The notes under the pieces were generated by a model. The model did no database searches and was not told the origin of the DNA. It was given only the letters and a program-made list of their open reading frames with translations. The position numbers and the translations under genes were made by a program. This document shows positions 1 through 12,614 of a stretch of 64,000 bases of DNA, in pieces. The stretch covers positions 1 to 64,000 of the forward strand of contig NZ_SSOC01000010.1 in the NCBI RefSeq assembly GCF_004801295.1, given 5' to 3'. Position 1 is the stretch's first letter. Each line of letters opens with the position of its first letter. The stretch comes from Pseudothauera nasutitermitis. Its GTDB lineage: Bacteria > Pseudomonadota > Gammaproteobacteria > Burkholderiales > Rhodocyclaceae.

Positions 1-1
1 G

Positions 2-970
2 CCGGACGGCAAGGAGGCTGCCGCCGCCGCAGCGCCCCCTGCCGCGCCAGCGCGGCAGGCATCGCCCGGGCGCGACGGCGCGCGCATCTTCGCCAGCCCG
101 CTGGCGCGCCGGCTGGCCCTGGCCAATGGCCTCGACCTGGCGGCGATCGGCGGTTCCGGGCCGCGCGGGCGCATCGTCAAACGGGACATCGACACCGCCC
201 TGGCGGCCGAGGCCCGGGCCGAGCCCGCCGCTGCGGCGCCGTCTTCGGCCAGCGCCGTGGAGGCCGTTCCGCCGACGGCCGCCGAGGCCGGCTACGAGCT
301 CGTCCCGCACACCTCGATGCGGCGCGTGATCGCGCAGCGGCTGAGCGAATCCAAGCAGCAGGTGCCGCACTTCTATCTGTCGGTCGACTGCCGGCTCGAC
401 GCGCTGCTGGCCCTGCGCCAGCAGCTCAACGGGGCGCTGGAGGGGGTGAAGCTGTCGGTGAACGACTTCGTCGTCAAGGCCGTCGCCGCGGCGCTGAAGC
501 GGGTGCCCGCAGCCAATGCCTCGTGGGGCGCCGACGGCATCCGCCGCTACCGCGAGATCGACGTCGCGGTCGCGGTGGCGACGCCCGGCGGCCTCATCAC
601 GCCGGTGTTGCGGCAGGCCGGCGCGAAGAGCATCGGCACGATCTCGGCCGAAGTGAAGGACCTCGCCGAACGCGCCCGCCAGGGCAAGCTGCGGCCCGAC
701 GAATACCAGGGCGGCGGCTTCACCCTGTCCAATCTGGGCATGTACGGCGTGGACAGCTTCGCCGCGATCATCAATCCGCCCCAGGCCTGCATCCTGGCCG
801 TCGGCGCGGCACGGAAGCGGCCCGTGGTCGAGGGCGACGCGATCGTCCCCGCCACGGTGATGAACTGCACGCTGTCGGTGGATCACCGCGTGGTGGACGG
901 CGCCGTCGGCGCGGAATTCCTGGCTGCCTTCAAGGGGCTGCTGGAAAACCCGTTCGGTCTGCTCGCATAG
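2..970 (+). CDS. Dihydrolipoamide acyltransferase (E2), 5'-truncated by window edge
   Basis: This is the C-terminal part of the E2 component of a 2-oxoacid or acetoin dehydrogenase complex, which transfers the acyl group from a lipoyl arm to CoA. The frame is open from the window start, so the lipoyl domain lies outside. About 322 residues are visible. A peripheral subunit-binding domain (FASPLARRLA to RGRIVKRDID) covers roughly residues 30-66. An Ala/Pro/Glu-rich linker follows, then the catalytic acyltransferase domain ending with the HxxxDG active-site motif (SVDHRVVDGA). E3 follows after 11 bp and an AcoR-type activator after that, which favours an acetoin-cleaving complex (AcoC-like). 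A pyruvate or branched-chain complex cannot be excluded without the E1 genes. Confidence 0.9.
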   Translation, partial: PDGKEAAAAAAPPAAPARQASPGRDGARIFASPLARRLALANGLDLAAIGGSGPRGRIVKRDIDTALAAEARAEPAAAAPSSASAVEAVPPTAAEAGYELVPHTSMRRVIAQRLSESKQQVPHFYLSVDCRLDALLALRQQLNGALEGVKLSVNDFVVKAVAAALKRVPAANASWGADGIRRYREIDVAVAVATPGGLITPVLRQAGAKSIGTISAEVKDLAERARQGKLRPDEYQGGGFTLSNLGMYGVDSFAAIINPPQACILAVGAARKRPVVEGDAIVPATVMNCTLSVDHRVVDGAVGAEFLAAFKGLLENPFGLLA

Positions 971-981
971 GAGGCGCCAGG

Positions 982-2379
982 ATGACGCAGGAAAAATTCG
1001 ACCTCACCGTGATCGGCGGCGGGCCCGGCGGCTACGTGGCGGCGATCCGCGCCGCCCAGCTGGGCCTGCGCACGGCCTTGGTGGAGCGCGAGCACCTGGG
1101 GGGCATCTGCCTCAACTGGGGGTGCATACCGACCAAGGCCCTGCTGCGCTCGGCGGAGGTCTTCGACCACTTCAGGCACGCCGGCTCGTTCGGCCTCGAA
1201 GCGCGGGAGGTCTCGTTCGACCTGGCGAAGATCGTGGCGCGCTCGCGCGCGGTGGCGGCCCAGCTGAACGGCGGCGTCAAGCACCTGCTGAAGAAGAACG
1301 AGGTGCAGGTGTTCGACGGCAGCGCCCGCCTCGCCGGGCCGGGCGCCGTGCACGTCGAGGGGCGGGCCGGGGCGCTGGAGATCGGCTCGTCCCACGTCAT
1401 CCTCGCCACCGGCGCGCGGGCGCGCGCCCTGGCGCCCGTGGAGCCGGACGGCCGCCTGGTCTGGAGCTACAAGGAAGCGATGACCCCCGCGCGGATGCCG
1501 AAATCCCTGCTGGTGGTCGGCTCCGGCGCCATCGGCATCGAATTCGCGAGCTTCTACCGTACCCTCGGCGCCGAGGTGACCGTGGTCGAGGTGCAGGCGC
1601 GGATCCTGCCCGTCGAGGATGCCGAAGTCTCCGACTTCGCCCGCAAGGCCTTCGAACGCCAGGGCATGCAGATCCTCACCTCGGCCACCGTGGTGTCGCT
1701 GGAGAAGCGGGCCGACAGCGTCGTGGCGCGGGTGGACGTCAAGGGCGCGCAGGTCGAGATCGCCGCCGAGCGCGTGATCGCCGCGGTGGGGATCGTCGGC
1801 AACGTGGAGCATCTCGGCCTGGAAGGCACCGGCGTGCAGGTGGACAAGCGCCACATCGTCACCGACGCATGGTGCCGCACCGGAGAGCCCGGCGTATACG
1901 CCATCGGCGACGTGGCGGGGGCCCCCTGGCTGGCGCACAAGGCGAGCCACGAAGGCATGCTGTGCGCCGAGCGCATCGCCGGCGTCGAGGGGCTGCATCC
2001 GCTCGACCGGACGCGGATTCCCGGGTGCACCTACAGCCGCCCCCAGGTTGCCAGCATCGGCCTCACCGAAGCGCAGGCGAAGGAGGGCGGCCGCGAGGTC
2101 AGGGTGGGGCGCTTTCCCTTCGCCGGCAACGGCAAGGCGATTGCGCTGGGGGAAACGGAGGGCTTCATCAAGACCGTCTTCGATGCGGCGACGGGCGAGC
2201 TGCTCGGCGCCCACATGGTCGGCGCGGAAGTCACGGAACTCATCCAGGGCTACGCCATCGGCAAGACCCTGGAGACCACCGAGGCCGAACTGATGCACAC
2301 CGTGTTCCCCCACCCCACGCTGTCGGAAATGCTGCACGAGTCAGCCCTGGCAGCCTACGGCCGGGCGATCCACATCTGA
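982..2379 (+). CDS. lpdA: Dihydrolipoamide dehydrogenase (E3)
   Basis: FAD-dependent E3 subunit, 465 aa, the usual family length. It reoxidises the dihydrolipoyl arm of the preceding E2 and passes electrons to NAD+. An N-terminal FAD-binding [17 protein letters not shown] motif is followed by the redox-active disulfide in [17 protein letters not shown] second Rossmann motif ([14 protein letters not shown]) binds NAD. The C-terminal dimer-interface motif with the catalytic His-Glu pair ([10 protein letters not shown]) is intact. The ATG has GGAGG ahead of it, 11 bp after the E2 stop, so the two are co-transcribed. The complex-dedicated location suggests an AcoL-type E3 rather than a housekeeping copy. 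Confidence 0.95.
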   Translation: MTQEKFDLTVIGGGPGGYVAAIRAAQLGLRTALVEREHLGGICLNWGCIPTKALLRSAEVFDHFRHAGSFGLEAREVSFDLAKIVARSRAVAAQLNGGVKHLLKKNEVQVFDGSARLAGPGAVHVEGRAGALEIGSSHVILATGARARALAPVEPDGRLVWSYKEAMTPARMPKSLLVVGSGAIGIEFASFYRTLGAEVTVVEVQARILPVEDAEVSDFARKAFERQGMQILTSATVVSLEKRADSVVARVDVKGAQVEIAAERVIAAVGIVGNVEHLGLEGTGVQVDKRHIVTDAWCRTGEPGVYAIGDVAGAPWLAHKASHEGMLCAERIAGVEGLHPLDRTRIPGCTYSRPQVASIGLTEAQAKEGGREVRVGRFPFAGNGKAIALGETEGFIKTVFDAATGELLGAHMVGAEVTELIQGYAIGKTLETTEAELMHTVFPHPTLSEMLHESALAAYGRAIHI

Positions 2380-2408
2380 GCCGTCCGCGGGGCGCGCGCC
2401 GGGAGCCG

Positions 2409-4400
<1,992 letters not shown>

Positions 4401-4417
4401 CGGGAGACCAGGACTCG

Positions 4418-6112
4418 ATGGACCGCTTTTCGATCAGGACGAAATTCATCCTGCTGATCCTGCTGTCGCTGACCCTGCTGGGCGCGGTCTGCGTGACGGG
4501 CTGGCAGGGCGTGAGCTCCCTGGGGAGGGCGCTGGATACCGTGAGCGACCGGAGCGCGTCCAGCGGTGCCCTGATGACGCTGCATACCTCGCAACTGCTT
4601 TCCGTCGGCGAGATCCGGCGCGCGCGCTCCTGGGACTACGCCCAGTTCGACTTCCTGGACCCCCGGGACGCGGTGCAGGAGGCGCACGCCTTTTTCGCCG
4701 ACGTCCTCAGGAACAAGCAGGCAGCCGACCGCAGCGCGCAGGCAGCCTATGAACGGTTCTCGGCGCTGCCGAAGACGGCGGAAGAGGCCGCCTCGTGGCG
4801 CGAGTTCGAGGAGGACTGGAACAGGTACGGGGTCCTGAACGACGAGATCGTGCAGCGCCTGGGCGAATTGAGCGACACGGACCAATGGAGCAAGGTGCCC
4901 GTCGGCATCTCCGTCCTGCACCGGCAGGACGACGACTCGATCGACACCCTGCGGAAGATGGGCGCCGGGCTGGATGCGCTGCTCGAATTCAACGAACGCC
5001 ACGCCCGGCAGGCGAGGGAGGCGGGCGAGGCCACGAAGACGGCGGCCAGGGTCGTCATCGTCCTGGTGTTTGCGGGCGCCCTGGCCGGGCTCGCGCTCAT
5101 GGCCTGGCTGATCATACGCAGCGTCACCGGTTCCCTGGACCGGCTGCGGCGGACGATGATCCTGGTGTCCGCGGAAAACGATTTCTCGGCCCGTCTGGCG
5201 GTCCGCGGAAAGGACGAAGTGGCCGAGGCGGCGGGGGCATTCAATGCCTTGCTGGGAGAAGTGCAGCATTCCCTGCAGGAGGTCTCGGGCAACGCCGCGC
5301 GGATCTCCGCGGCCGTCCGGCAGGTGGCGGGCGCCGCCGGCCACGTGTCGGATTCTTCCCGCATCCAGAGCCGGGAGGTGTCCGCGATCGCCGAGGCCAT
5401 CCAGCAGATGACGGCAACCATCGGCCGCATCTCGGCGGCGTCGCGGCAGGCCCTCGAGTGCGCGCGCCGCGCGGGCGGCGGGGCCGATGAAGGCAGGGAG
5501 GTCATCTTCGGCGCGGCCGGGGAAATCGACCGGATCGCGGATACGGTGGCGCGGGCCGGCGAGACCATCGCCAGGCTGAGCCGGCAATCGGACGGCATCT
5601 CGATCGTCACCCAGGTGATCAAGGAGGTGGCGGCCCAGACCAACCTGCTTGCGCTGAACGCGGCGATCGAGGCGGCGCGCGCCGGCGAGGGCGGCAGGGG
5701 CTTCGCGGTGGTGGCCGACGAAGTCCGCTCCCTGGCGGAGCGCACCACATGCTCCGCCGAGGAGATCGCGAGCATCGTCTCCGAGATGCAGAAATCGGCG
5801 CGGGAGGCGGCGGAGGAAATGGCCGCGGTCGTCCCCCAGGTGGACCACGGCAAGGCCCTGGCGAATCAGGCGACCGGGCAGATGGAAGCCATCCGCGACG
5901 ATGCCGGGCGGGTGAAGGCGGCGATCGACGGCATCTCGGCGTCCTTGAACGAGCAGAGCGCGGCGGCCGGGGAGGTTGCCGCCCGCGTCGACAACGTTGC
6001 GCAGATGAACCGGGGGAATGCCGACGAAACGGCCAGGACGGCCGCCATCGCGGACGACCTCAACGGCCTGGCCGAGGCTTTGCGGGCCTCGGTCGGGCGG
6101 TTCAGGATCTGA
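4418..6112 (+). CDS. Methyl-accepting chemotaxis protein
   Basis: Transmembrane chemoreceptor of 564 aa. A first membrane helix lies at about residues 10-31 ([17 protein letters not shown]). A helical periplasmic sensor region follows to about 205, then a second membrane helix ([20 protein letters not shown]), a HAMP domain, and a long cytoplasmic coiled coil. The MCP signalling hairpin with the conserved [20 protein letters not shown] tip that contacts CheA/CheW is intact. The ATG lies 17 bp after the acoR stop on the same strand, so it may be co-transcribed with the regulator and could steer cells toward the same substrate; that is inference. The ligand cannot be read from sequence. Confidence 0.93.
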   Translation: MDRFSIRTKFILLILLSLTLLGAVCVTGWQGVSSLGRALDTVSDRSASSGALMTLHTSQLLSVGEIRRARSWDYAQFDFLDPRDAVQEAHAFFADVLRNKQAADRSAQAAYERFSALPKTAEEAASWREFEEDWNRYGVLNDEIVQRLGELSDTDQWSKVPVGISVLHRQDDDSIDTLRKMGAGLDALLEFNERHARQAREAGEATKTAARVVIVLVFAGALAGLALMAWLIIRSVTGSLDRLRRTMILVSAENDFSARLAVRGKDEVAEAAGAFNALLGEVQHSLQEVSGNAARISAAVRQVAGAAGHVSDSSRIQSREVSAIAEAIQQMTATIGRISAASRQALECARRAGGGADEGREVIFGAAGEIDRIADTVARAGETIARLSRQSDGISIVTQVIKEVAAQTNLLALNAAIEAARAGEGGRGFAVVADEVRSLAERTTCSAEEIASIVSEMQKSAREAAEEMAAVVPQVDHGKALANQATGQMEAIRDDAGRVKAAIDGISASLNEQSAAAGEVAARVDNVAQMNRGNADETARTAAIADDLNGLAEALRASVGRFRI

Positions 6113-6136
6113 GGCGGCCCTTCCCCGGCGCGAAGC

Positions 6137-6763
6137 TCATGAACACCAGGCGTCGAGCGGGGCGAGGAGCGCCTGCAGGGGCCGATAGCCGATCGTCAGC
6201 ACCGCCAGCCCCTCGCCGTCCCGCAGCAGGACCGTCGGGAAACTGTTCACGCCGACGCTGCGGGCGAAGTCGAAATCCGCCCGCGTCGTCCCGATCGTCT
6301 CCGCATCGGCGTAGGTGGCCAGGAAAAGCGCCTGGTCGATGCCGAAAGTCTCCGCAATGCGCGCAAAGGAGCGCGGGTCGTTCGGGTCGTGGTTGGCCAG
6401 GTAGAAGCCGCGCTGGGCCGCGGCGAAATACGCCCACTCCGCTTCGGGCCTGAGCTTGCGGACGGCCACGACCGCCCGGCAGGCCTTCTCGGTATCGTAG
6501 ATCCAGCCCGTCTTGTCGAGGATGGAAAGGTCGAACGGCTGCCCCGTCCGGTGGCCGATCTCCTGCCAGTGGCCGCGGAGGAAATCGCGATAGCGCACGT
6601 CGACGACGTGGGTGCCGTCCGGCCGCAGCCCGCCCATCACCAGGCGGACCCCGGCCCGGTCGCAGTAGCGCGCCCGTATTTCCTGGATGACCCCGGTGAA
6701 GCCGTAGCACCACGAGCACATCGGATCGCCAAAGTAGATTATTTCCTTCTGCATCATCGTCAT
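6137..6763 (-). CDS. DsbA-family thioredoxin-fold protein (FrnE-like)
   Basis: A 208-aa protein with the thioredoxin-fold redox motif CSWC (FGDPMCSWCYGF) near the N-terminus and a cis-Pro region (NSFPTVLL) near the C-terminus, typical of the cytoplasmic FrnE/2-hydroxychromene isomerase-like branch of the DsbA superfamily. No signal peptide is seen, so a cytoplasmic role is likely. It is the last gene of the minus-strand run, 43 bp downstream of moaA. Its substrate is unknown; an oxidoreductase, glutathione-transferase-like or isomerase role are all possible for this family. Confidence 0.85.
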   Translation of the reverse strand: MTMMQKEIIYFGDPMCSWCYGFTGVIQEIRARYCDRAGVRLVMGGLRPDGTHVVDVRYRDFLRGHWQEIGHRTGQPFDLSILDKTGWIYDTEKACRAVVAVRKLRPEAEWAYFAAAQRGFYLANHDPNDPRSFARIAETFGIDQALFLATYADAETIGTTRADFDFARSVGVNSFPTVLLRDGEGLAVLTIGYRPLQALLAPLDAWCS

Positions 6764-6806
6764 CTCCCTGAATTTGCTGTCCGCGGCCGGCCGCGGCGGG
6801 GGCGGG

Positions 6807-7790
6807 TCATCCGCCGGTCGCCGACATGAAGCGCAGGACCTGCTGCGGTTTCTCGCTGAATTCGTGCCGCTCGGGCTTCATCTCGATGGCCCCGCGGATC
6901 GCGCCTTCCAGATCCCGGTCCGATGCGCCGCCGCGCAGCAGCGCGCGCAAGTCCACCCGTTCGTCCTGGCCGAGGCACAGGAACAGCGTGCCGTCGGCCG
7001 ACAGCCGCACCCGGTTGCACGCCGCGCAGAAATGCTGGGAGATCGGCGTGATGAAGCCGACGCTGAAGGCGCCGTCCGCGCTCTGCAGGTAGCGCGCCGG
7101 GCCGTTGCCTTTCACCAGTCCGTCCAGCAGGCCGAAGCGCTTGCGCAGGCGCTCGCGCACCGGCCCCAGGTCCACATGGCCCGCGTCGCGGCCGCTTGAA
7201 CCCATCGGCATGGTTTCGATCAGCCGCAGGACGAATCCATGCCGCATGCAGAAGGCCGCCATGGCGTCGATCTCGTCCAGGTTGACGCCGTCGAGGACGA
7301 CCATGTTGATCTTGATCGGCGAAAAACCTTCCCGCCTGGCCGCCATCAGCCCGCCGAGCACCTGGTCGAGGCAGTCCCTGCGCGCGATGCGGGCGAAGCG
7401 TTCCGGCACCAGCGAATCCAGGCTCACATTGAGGCGGCCCACCCCCGCCCGCCGCAGCTCGCCGGCATGCCTGGCGAGCTGGGTGGCATTGGTCGACAGG
7501 GACAGGTCCTCGATCCCGGGCAGCCGTCCGAGCCCGGCGGCGATCTCCACGATGTGCCTGCGGGTGAGCGGCTCGCCCCCGGTCAGGCGGATCTTGCCCA
7601 CCCCCAGGCGGACGAAGACCTCCGCGATGCGCAGGATCTCCGCGCTGCCGAGCCAGTCGTCCGGTTCGTTGAAACCCTTGAACCCTTCCGGGATGCAGTA
7701 GGTGCAGCGCAGGTCGCAGCGGTCGGTGACCGACAGCCGCAGGTAGTCGATGCGCCTGCCGAAGCGGTCTTGCAGGATGGTCGTTACCAT
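6807..7790 (-). CDS. moaA: GTP 3',8-cyclase MoaA
   Basis: Radical-SAM enzyme of 327 aa catalysing the first step of molybdenum-cofactor synthesis (GTP to 3',8-cyclo-GTP). The N-terminal CxxxCxxC cluster motif is CDLRCTYC. The C-terminal second [4Fe-4S] site is CAACNRVRLSADGTLFLC, and the chain ends in the canonical Gly-Gly. The start at 7790 (MVTTILQDRFGRRID) is preferred over an upstream in-frame ATG because it matches the family N-terminus. It follows an MFS gene by 120 bp in a catabolic operon rather than sitting in a moa cluster, so it may be an extra copy. The window also holds a Mo-dependent napA. Confidence 0.94.
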   Translation of the reverse strand: MVTTILQDRFGRRIDYLRLSVTDRCDLRCTYCIPEGFKGFNEPDDWLGSAEILRIAEVFVRLGVGKIRLTGGEPLTRRHIVEIAAGLGRLPGIEDLSLSTNATQLARHAGELRRAGVGRLNVSLDSLVPERFARIARRDCLDQVLGGLMAARREGFSPIKINMVVLDGVNLDEIDAMAAFCMRHGFVLRLIETMPMGSSGRDAGHVDLGPVRERLRKRFGLLDGLVKGNGPARYLQSADGAFSVGFITPISQHFCAACNRVRLSADGTLFLCLGQDERVDLRALLRGGASDRDLEGAIRGAIEMKPERHEFSEKPQQVLRFMSATGG

Positions 7791-7910
7791 CTCAGTTGTT
7801 CCACCGCGCGTGGCGCGACCCACGGCGCATGAAACGCGGCACGGCCTGGCTTCCTTTCCCCGCGAGGGGGGAGGGGTTTGCGCACGGCGCAGGCGTGGTG
7901 TGTTTCATTT

Positions 7911-9146
7911 TTAGGATGGCCTCGCCGCAAGCGGAAGCCGCCGGCCGACCCGCAGCGCGGCCAGGATCGCCAGGCCCTGGAACACGGCCACCCCCACCAT
8001 GACCTCGTGCAGTTGCGCGCCGTCCATCAGGCGGCCGAAGATCAGTGGCGAGACGGCGAGGCCGGTATCCAGCCCCGAGTAGACGAATCCGTATACCCGG
8101 CCGTACGACGCGGCGCCGGCGCCGGAAACCGCCGATTTGCGCACCAGCATGTCGCGCGACGGCCCGGCCAGGCCGGCAAAGAAGCCCATCGCCGCCATCA
8201 GCGGCAGCACCAGGACCGGCAGGGACAGGCCGCTCGCCAGGACCAGGGCGATGGCCGACGCGGCGGCCAGACCCGCCGCGACGATGCGGTCGGGCGCGGG
8301 TCCGGCCACGAGAAACCCGCCGCCCAGCATGCCCGCCGCGCTGCCCAGCATGTAGGCGCTGACGGCCGAGGTGGCGACCGACAGCGAGAGCGCATAGATC
8401 TGCCCCAGGGCGGGCGCCAGGTAGTTCTGCACGGCGCTGAAGGCGAGCGTCCAGCACAGGAAGAAGGCGAAGCACATCCATACCTCGCGCGCGGCGAGGA
8501 AGCCGAACGCCCGGCCCCGCGTCCCCGGCGCCTTGCCGGCCGGATGATCCGCGTCCCCGGCGGGCGCCGCCTGGTCGCCGCGCCAGGCGAGCAGCGCGAG
8601 GGGCAGGACCACCACCACCGCCGCGGCCAGCGCCGCGACGCGCCAGGATGCGGCGCTGGCGACGGCGAACATCAGCACGGGCGCCGCCGCCCAGCCGAGC
8701 GTGCCGGCGAGGCCGTGCGTGGAGAAGGCATGGCCGAGACGCGAGGGCGAGACCCGCTTGTTCAGCAAGGTGTAGTCGGCGGGGTGGAAGACCGCGTTGC
8801 CGAGCCCGGCGACGGCCGCGGCGAGGAACAGCATGCCGGTGTCCCGTGCGGCGGCCAGCAGCAGGCCGGACGCGCCAAGGAGCGCGAGGCCCGCCAGCAG
8901 CACCCGATGCGCGCCGAAGCGGTCGACGGCGAACCCGGCCACCGCCTGGCCGATGCCGGAGACGACGAAAAGCGTGCTCATCAGCAGTCCGGCCGAGGTG
9001 AAGCTGAGGGAGAACTCGTCCATGAGCCACGGGAAAAGCGGCGGCAGCACCATCTGGAAGAAGTGCGACACCGCATGCGCCAGGCCCACCAGGGAGATGA
9101 CTTCGAAGTCCCTGCGCACCGCGAGGCCGTGCGCGGCCGCCTTCAT
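7911..9146 (-). CDS. MFS transporter
   Basis: An integral membrane protein of 411 aa with the hydrophobic periodicity of about 12 transmembrane helices, typical of the major facilitator superfamily. N-terminal VSHFFQMVLPPLFPWLMDEF and an RFGAHRVLLAGLALLG segment resemble the loop 2-3 region of fosmidomycin-resistance/YfcJ-like MFS members. Its ATG overlaps the stop of the upstream cobW-type gene by 4 bp, indicating translational coupling. Placement in the sigma-54 operon suggests uptake or export of the operon's substrate. The substrate cannot be assigned. Confidence 0.85.
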   Translation of the reverse strand: MKAAAHGLAVRRDFEVISLVGLAHAVSHFFQMVLPPLFPWLMDEFSLSFTSAGLLMSTLFVVSGIGQAVAGFAVDRFGAHRVLLAGLALLGASGLLLAAARDTGMLFLAAAVAGLGNAVFHPADYTLLNKRVSPSRLGHAFSTHGLAGTLGWAAAPVLMFAVASAASWRVAALAAAVVVVLPLALLAWRGDQAAPAGDADHPAGKAPGTRGRAFGFLAAREVWMCFAFFLCWTLAFSAVQNYLAPALGQIYALSLSVATSAVSAYMLGSAAGMLGGGFLVAGPAPDRIVAAGLAAASAIALVLASGLSLPVLVLPLMAAMGFFAGLAGPSRDMLVRKSAVSGAGAASYGRVYGFVYSGLDTGLAVSPLIFGRLMDGAQLHEVMVGVAVFQGLAILAALRVGRRLPLAARPS

Positions 9147-10189
9147 TGCCGCACCCCGTCATGCGGGCGGGCCGCGCGTTCGCGCGCCGCGCGCGTCCGC
9201 CGGGAGAGCCGCTCGATGTCGGCGACCAGTTCCTCGATGTCGCCGGCCGCCTGGTCCAGGGTGATGAAGACGATCCGCGTGCGCCGATCCTCGCTTGGCC
9301 AGCGGTCGAGCCACGCCAGGCTGTGCACGAGCTGCTGCGCGCCGTGGATCACCGCCGGGCGCTCGGGCGAGCCCTCGACGTTGATGATCCCCTTGACGCG
9401 GAGCAGCGCCGGCCCCGCGTTGGCCGCCAGGGCGTCGAGGAAGAGCCTGAGCATGTCCAGGTCCCAGGGCTCGTCCCGGACGATGGAGAAGCGTCCGATC
9501 CGCTCGTCGTGCCGGCTCCGGGCGTCCTGGCCGCGCAGGCCCGGGCGGTGCGGCGCCGGGGCGGCCGGCCGCCATCCCGGCTCGAACCCGCTGCCGTGGG
9601 AGGCGCGGATCAGGGCGGCCGGGTCGGCCTCATGGACATCCACCACCTCGGACGCGGGATTGAGCCGCTTCAGGCGCTCGATCAACCCGTCGTCGGCGTG
9701 CAGGTCCGACTTGGTCACCACGATGCGGTCCGCCAGCGCGACCTGCTTGACGGACTGTTCATGGGCGTCGAGCGTGTCCTGCCCATTGACCGCATCGACG
9801 GTGGCGACGATCCCGGCCAGGCTGAAACACGGCTTGACCCCCGCTGCGGCAAGCAGGACTTCGGCCACCGGCGTGGGCTCCGCCAGCCCCGAGGTCTCGA
9901 TGACGACGTGGTCGAATGCCGGCAGTTCGCCCTGCAACTGCCGCTGGTGCAGGTCGATCAGGGTGTTGACCAGATCGCCGCGCACCGAGCAGCACAGGCA
10001 GCCGTTCTGCAGCAGCACCACGGCATCGCTGCTGGCCTCGATCAGTTCATGGTCCAGGCCGATCTCGCCGAATTCATTGACGATGACCACCGTGCCGCGC
10101 AAGCGCGGATCACGCAGCGCCCGGTTCAGCAGCGTCGTCTTGCCGCTCCCCAGGAAGCCGGTGAGGAGGGTGACGGGGGTTCTGGCCAT
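9143..10189 (-). CDS. CobW/COG0523-family GTPase (metallochaperone-like)
   Basis: G3E-family GTPase of 348 aa. Walker A is GFLGSGKTTLLN at the N-terminus. The family hallmark metal-binding GCLCC motif (LLQNGCLCCSVRGD) follows, with a DxxG-like region (IETSGLAEP) and the TKSD guanine specificity motif. A C-terminal CobW_C domain is present. Family members load Zn, Co or other metals onto client enzymes at the cost of GTP. Starting at 10189 removes an unrelated upstream extension. It lies 14 bp after the aldehyde dehydrogenase and overlaps the MFS gene. The client may be one of the operon's metal enzymes (M24 protein or cupin); that is inference. Confidence 0.9.
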   Translation of the reverse strand: MARTPVTLLTGFLGSGKTTLLNRALRDPRLRGTVVIVNEFGEIGLDHELIEASSDAVVLLQNGCLCCSVRGDLVNTLIDLHQRQLQGELPAFDHVVIETSGLAEPTPVAEVLLAAAGVKPCFSLAGIVATVDAVNGQDTLDAHEQSVKQVALADRIVVTKSDLHADDGLIERLKRLNPASEVVDVHEADPAALIRASHGSGFEPGWRPAAPAPHRPGLRGQDARSRHDERIGRFSIVRDEPWDLDMLRLFLDALAANAGPALLRVKGIINVEGSPERPAVIHGAQQLVHSLAWLDRWPSEDRRTRIVFITLDQAAGDIEELVADIERLSRRTRAARERAARPHDGVRQ

Positions 10190-10203
10190 GGTTTCCTCGA
10201 ATG

Positions 10204-11664
10204 TCAGGCGCCGATGCCGCCCATGCACAGGTACTTGACCTCGAGATACTCCTCGATGCCGTACTTCGACCCCTCGCGCCCCAGGCCCGACTGCTTGATG
10301 CCGCCGAAAGGCGCCACCTCGGTGGAGATCAGCCCCTCGTTGATGCCCACCATGCCGTACTCCAGCGCCTCCGCGACGCGCCACACCCGGCCGATGTCGC
10401 GCGAGTAGAAGTACGACGCCAGGCCGAACTCGGTGTCGTTGGCCAGGCGGATGGCCTCCTCCTCGGTGTCGAAGCGGAACAGCGGCGCCACCGGGCCGAA
10501 GGTTTCCTCGCGCGCAACCGCCATCTCCGGGGTGACGTCGGCCAGCACGGTCGGCTCGAAGAACGTGCCGCCGAGCGCGTGCCGCTTGCCGCCGGCCACG
10601 ATCCGCGCCCCCTTGGCGACGGCATCGCCGATGTGGGCCTCGACCTTCGCCACCGCCGCCTCGTCGATCAGCGGCCCCTGCTGCGAGCCCGGCTCGAAGC
10701 CGTCGGCGACCTTCAGGCCGGACACCGCCTCGGCCAGCCGGCGCGCGAATTCGTCATAGATGCCGGCCTGCACCAGCAGCCGGTTGGTGCATACGCAGGT
10801 CTGGCCGGTGTTGCGGTACTTCGATGCGATGGCGCCCGCCACCGCCGCATCCAGGTCGGCGTCGTCGAAGACGATGAACGGTGCGTTGCCGCCGAGTTCG
10901 AGGGAGATCTTCTTCACCGTCGCGGCGCTTTGCGCCATCAGTTCCCGGCCGATTTCGGTCGATCCGGTGAAGGAGAGCTTGCGCACCGCCGGGTTCGCGG
11001 TGAGTTCGCCGCCGATCGCCCCGGCGGCGCCGGTGACGACGTTGAACACGCCGCGCGGAATGCCGGCGCGCGCCGCGAGCTCGGCCAGGGCGAGCGCGGA
11101 GTAGGGCGTCTGGCTGGCCGGCTTGACCACCACCGTGCAGCCCGCCGCCAGCGCGGGGCCGGCCTTGCGGGTGATCATCGCATTGGGGAAGTTCCATGGC
11201 GTGATGGCCGCGACCACGCCCACCGGCTGCTTGACGACGACCAGCCGCCGCCCCGCGGCGGGCTGCGGAATGGTGTCGCCGTAGATGCGCTTGGCTTCCT
11301 CGGCGAACCATTCGATGAAGGACGCGCCGTACAGGATCTCCCCGCGCGCCTCGGCCAGCGGCTTGCCCTGCTCGGCGGTCAGCAGCGCCGCGAGGTCCTC
11401 CTGGTGGGCCAGCATCAGTTCGTACCACGTGCGCAGGATCGCCGCGCGCTCCTTGGCGGTCTTCGCGCGCCACGCCGGCCAGGCCGCCTCGGCGGCCGCG
11501 ATCGCGCGCCGGGTTTCGGCGGCGCCCATGCGCGGCGTGGTGCCGAGCGCCGCGCCCGTGGATGGATTGGCGACGCGCTGCGTCCCGCCGCCGTCGGCGT
11601 CGCGCCAGGCACCGTCGATGTAGCACTGCTGGCGGAACAGCGCGGCGTCGTTCAGATTCAGCAT
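10204..11664 (-). CDS. Succinate-semialdehyde dehydrogenase-like aldehyde dehydrogenase
   Basis: NAD(P)+-dependent aldehyde dehydrogenase of 486 aa, full family length. The cofactor and substrate motifs are intact: [26 protein letters not shown], the general base Glu in LELGGNAPF and the catalytic Cys in [11 protein letters not shown]. It resembles GabD-type SSADH, including an extra Cys two residues after the nucleophile. It lies 11 bp downstream of a beta-hydroxyacid dehydrogenase, so together they could oxidise a hydroxyacid/semialdehyde pair in one pathway. Succinate semialdehyde is the best guess, but malonate-type or aspartate-semialdehyde-type substrates are possible. Confidence 0.88.
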   Translation of the reverse strand: MLNLNDAALFRQQCYIDGAWRDADGGGTQRVANPSTGAALGTTPRMGAAETRRAIAAAEAAWPAWRAKTAKERAAILRTWYELMLAHQEDLAALLTAEQGKPLAEARGEILYGASFIEWFAEEAKRIYGDTIPQPAAGRRLVVVKQPVGVVAAITPWNFPNAMITRKAGPALAAGCTVVVKPASQTPYSALALAELAARAGIPRGVFNVVTGAAGAIGGELTANPAVRKLSFTGSTEIGRELMAQSAATVKKISLELGGNAPFIVFDDADLDAAVAGAIASKYRNTGQTCVCTNRLLVQAGIYDEFARRLAEAVSGLKVADGFEPGSQQGPLIDEAAVAKVEAHIGDAVAKGARIVAGGKRHALGGTFFEPTVLADVTPEMAVAREETFGPVAPLFRFDTEEEAIRLANDTEFGLASYFYSRDIGRVWRVAEALEYGMVGINEGLISTEVAPFGGIKQSGLGREGSKYGIEEYLEVKYLCMGGIGA

Positions 11665-11675
11665 GTCGTAGCTCC

Positions 11676-12614
11676 TCAAGCCCGATCGCCCGCGTCCCCG
11701 ATGCCGGCAAGCTCCTCCAGCAGGGTCACGTAGGCAAAGAAATCCATCTCCCCCCGTCCCGAGGCGATCATCGCCCCGAGGAACTGGCGCGACACCGCGG
11801 CGAGCGGCATGGGTACGTTGGCATTGCGCCCCGCATCGAGTGCGAGGTCGAAGTCCTTGGCCATCTGTGCCGCGGTGAACATCGGCGCGAAGTCGCGCGT
11901 GGCCAGCATCGCGGTCTTGTAGCCGAGCAGCGGCGATGCGACCACGCTGCTGTTGATGACCTCGATCATCTGCTGCCAGTCCACCCCGCCGCGCTCGCCC
12001 AGCACCAGCGCCTCGCCCAGCATGGCGGCGGTGACGCCGACCATCATGTTGATGGCGACCTTCAGGTAGCGCGCCTGCTCGGCCGGGCCGAGGTAGTGCA
12101 GCTTGCTGCCCATCGCCTGCAGCAGCGGGGTGCAGCGGTCGTAGGCATCCTGCGGCCCGGAGGCCAGGATGGTGAGCGCACCGGCGGCCGCGGTCGCGGT
12201 ACTGCCGGACACCGGGGCGCGCAGGTAATCGATGCCCCGCTGCCGCGCCGCTTCGGCAACCCGTGCCGACAGGGCGGGGGAGACGGTGCTCATGTCGATG
12301 AAGACCAGCCCCGGCGCGGCGGCTGCGAACAGGCCGCCCTCGTTCAGCGCGACGTCCTGCAGCGCCGGGTCGTCGCTGACCATGGAGATCACCACGTCGC
12401 ATTCCTGCGCCAGCAGCGGCACCGACGGCGCGAGTGTGGCGCCCTTTTCCAGCAGGGCTGCGGCGCGCGCCGGCGAGCGGTTGTAGACCCGCAGCGCGAA
12501 GCCGGCGGCCAGCAGATTGGCCGCCATCGGGGTCCCCATCTTGCCCAGGCCGATCCAGCCGACCCGCGGAGCGTTGGCGGCATGGGTGGCATGGGCGGCG
12601 GGCTGCGCACTCAT
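11676..12614 (-). CDS. 3-hydroxyisobutyrate dehydrogenase-like protein
   Basis: NAD(P)-dependent beta-hydroxyacid dehydrogenase of 312 aa. The Rossmann motif is [17 protein letters not shown]. The substrate-binding segment is [15 protein letters not shown] and the catalytic lysine lies in [11 protein letters not shown], matching the HIBADH/GarR family. Its ATG overlaps the DoxX-like stop by 4 bp. Family substrates include 3-hydroxyisobutyrate, tartronate semialdehyde, L-serine and gamma-hydroxybutyrate, so the name is generic. Coupling to a semialdehyde dehydrogenase suggests sequential oxidation of a hydroxyacid. Confidence 0.88.
   Translation of the reverse strand: MSAQPAAHATHAANAPRVGWIGLGKMGTPMAANLLAAGFALRVYNRSPARAAALLEKGATLAPSVPLLAQECDVVISMVSDDPALQDVALNEGGLFAAAAPGLVFIDMSTVSPALSARVAEAARQRGIDYLRAPVSGSTATAAAGALTILASGPQDAYDRCTPLLQAMGSKLHYLGPAEQARYLKVAINMMVGVTAAMLGEALVLGERGGVDWQQMIEVINSSVVASPLLGYKTAMLATRDFAPMFTAAQMAKDFDLALDAGRNANVPMPLAAVSRQFLGAMIASGRGEMDFFAYVTLLEELAGIGDAGDRA

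Noticed and set aside
883-2337. Minus-strand open frame of nearly 1.5 kb opposite the E3 gene
   Set aside because: Low-complexity His/Arg/Gly composition and complete overlap with a full-length lpd gene.
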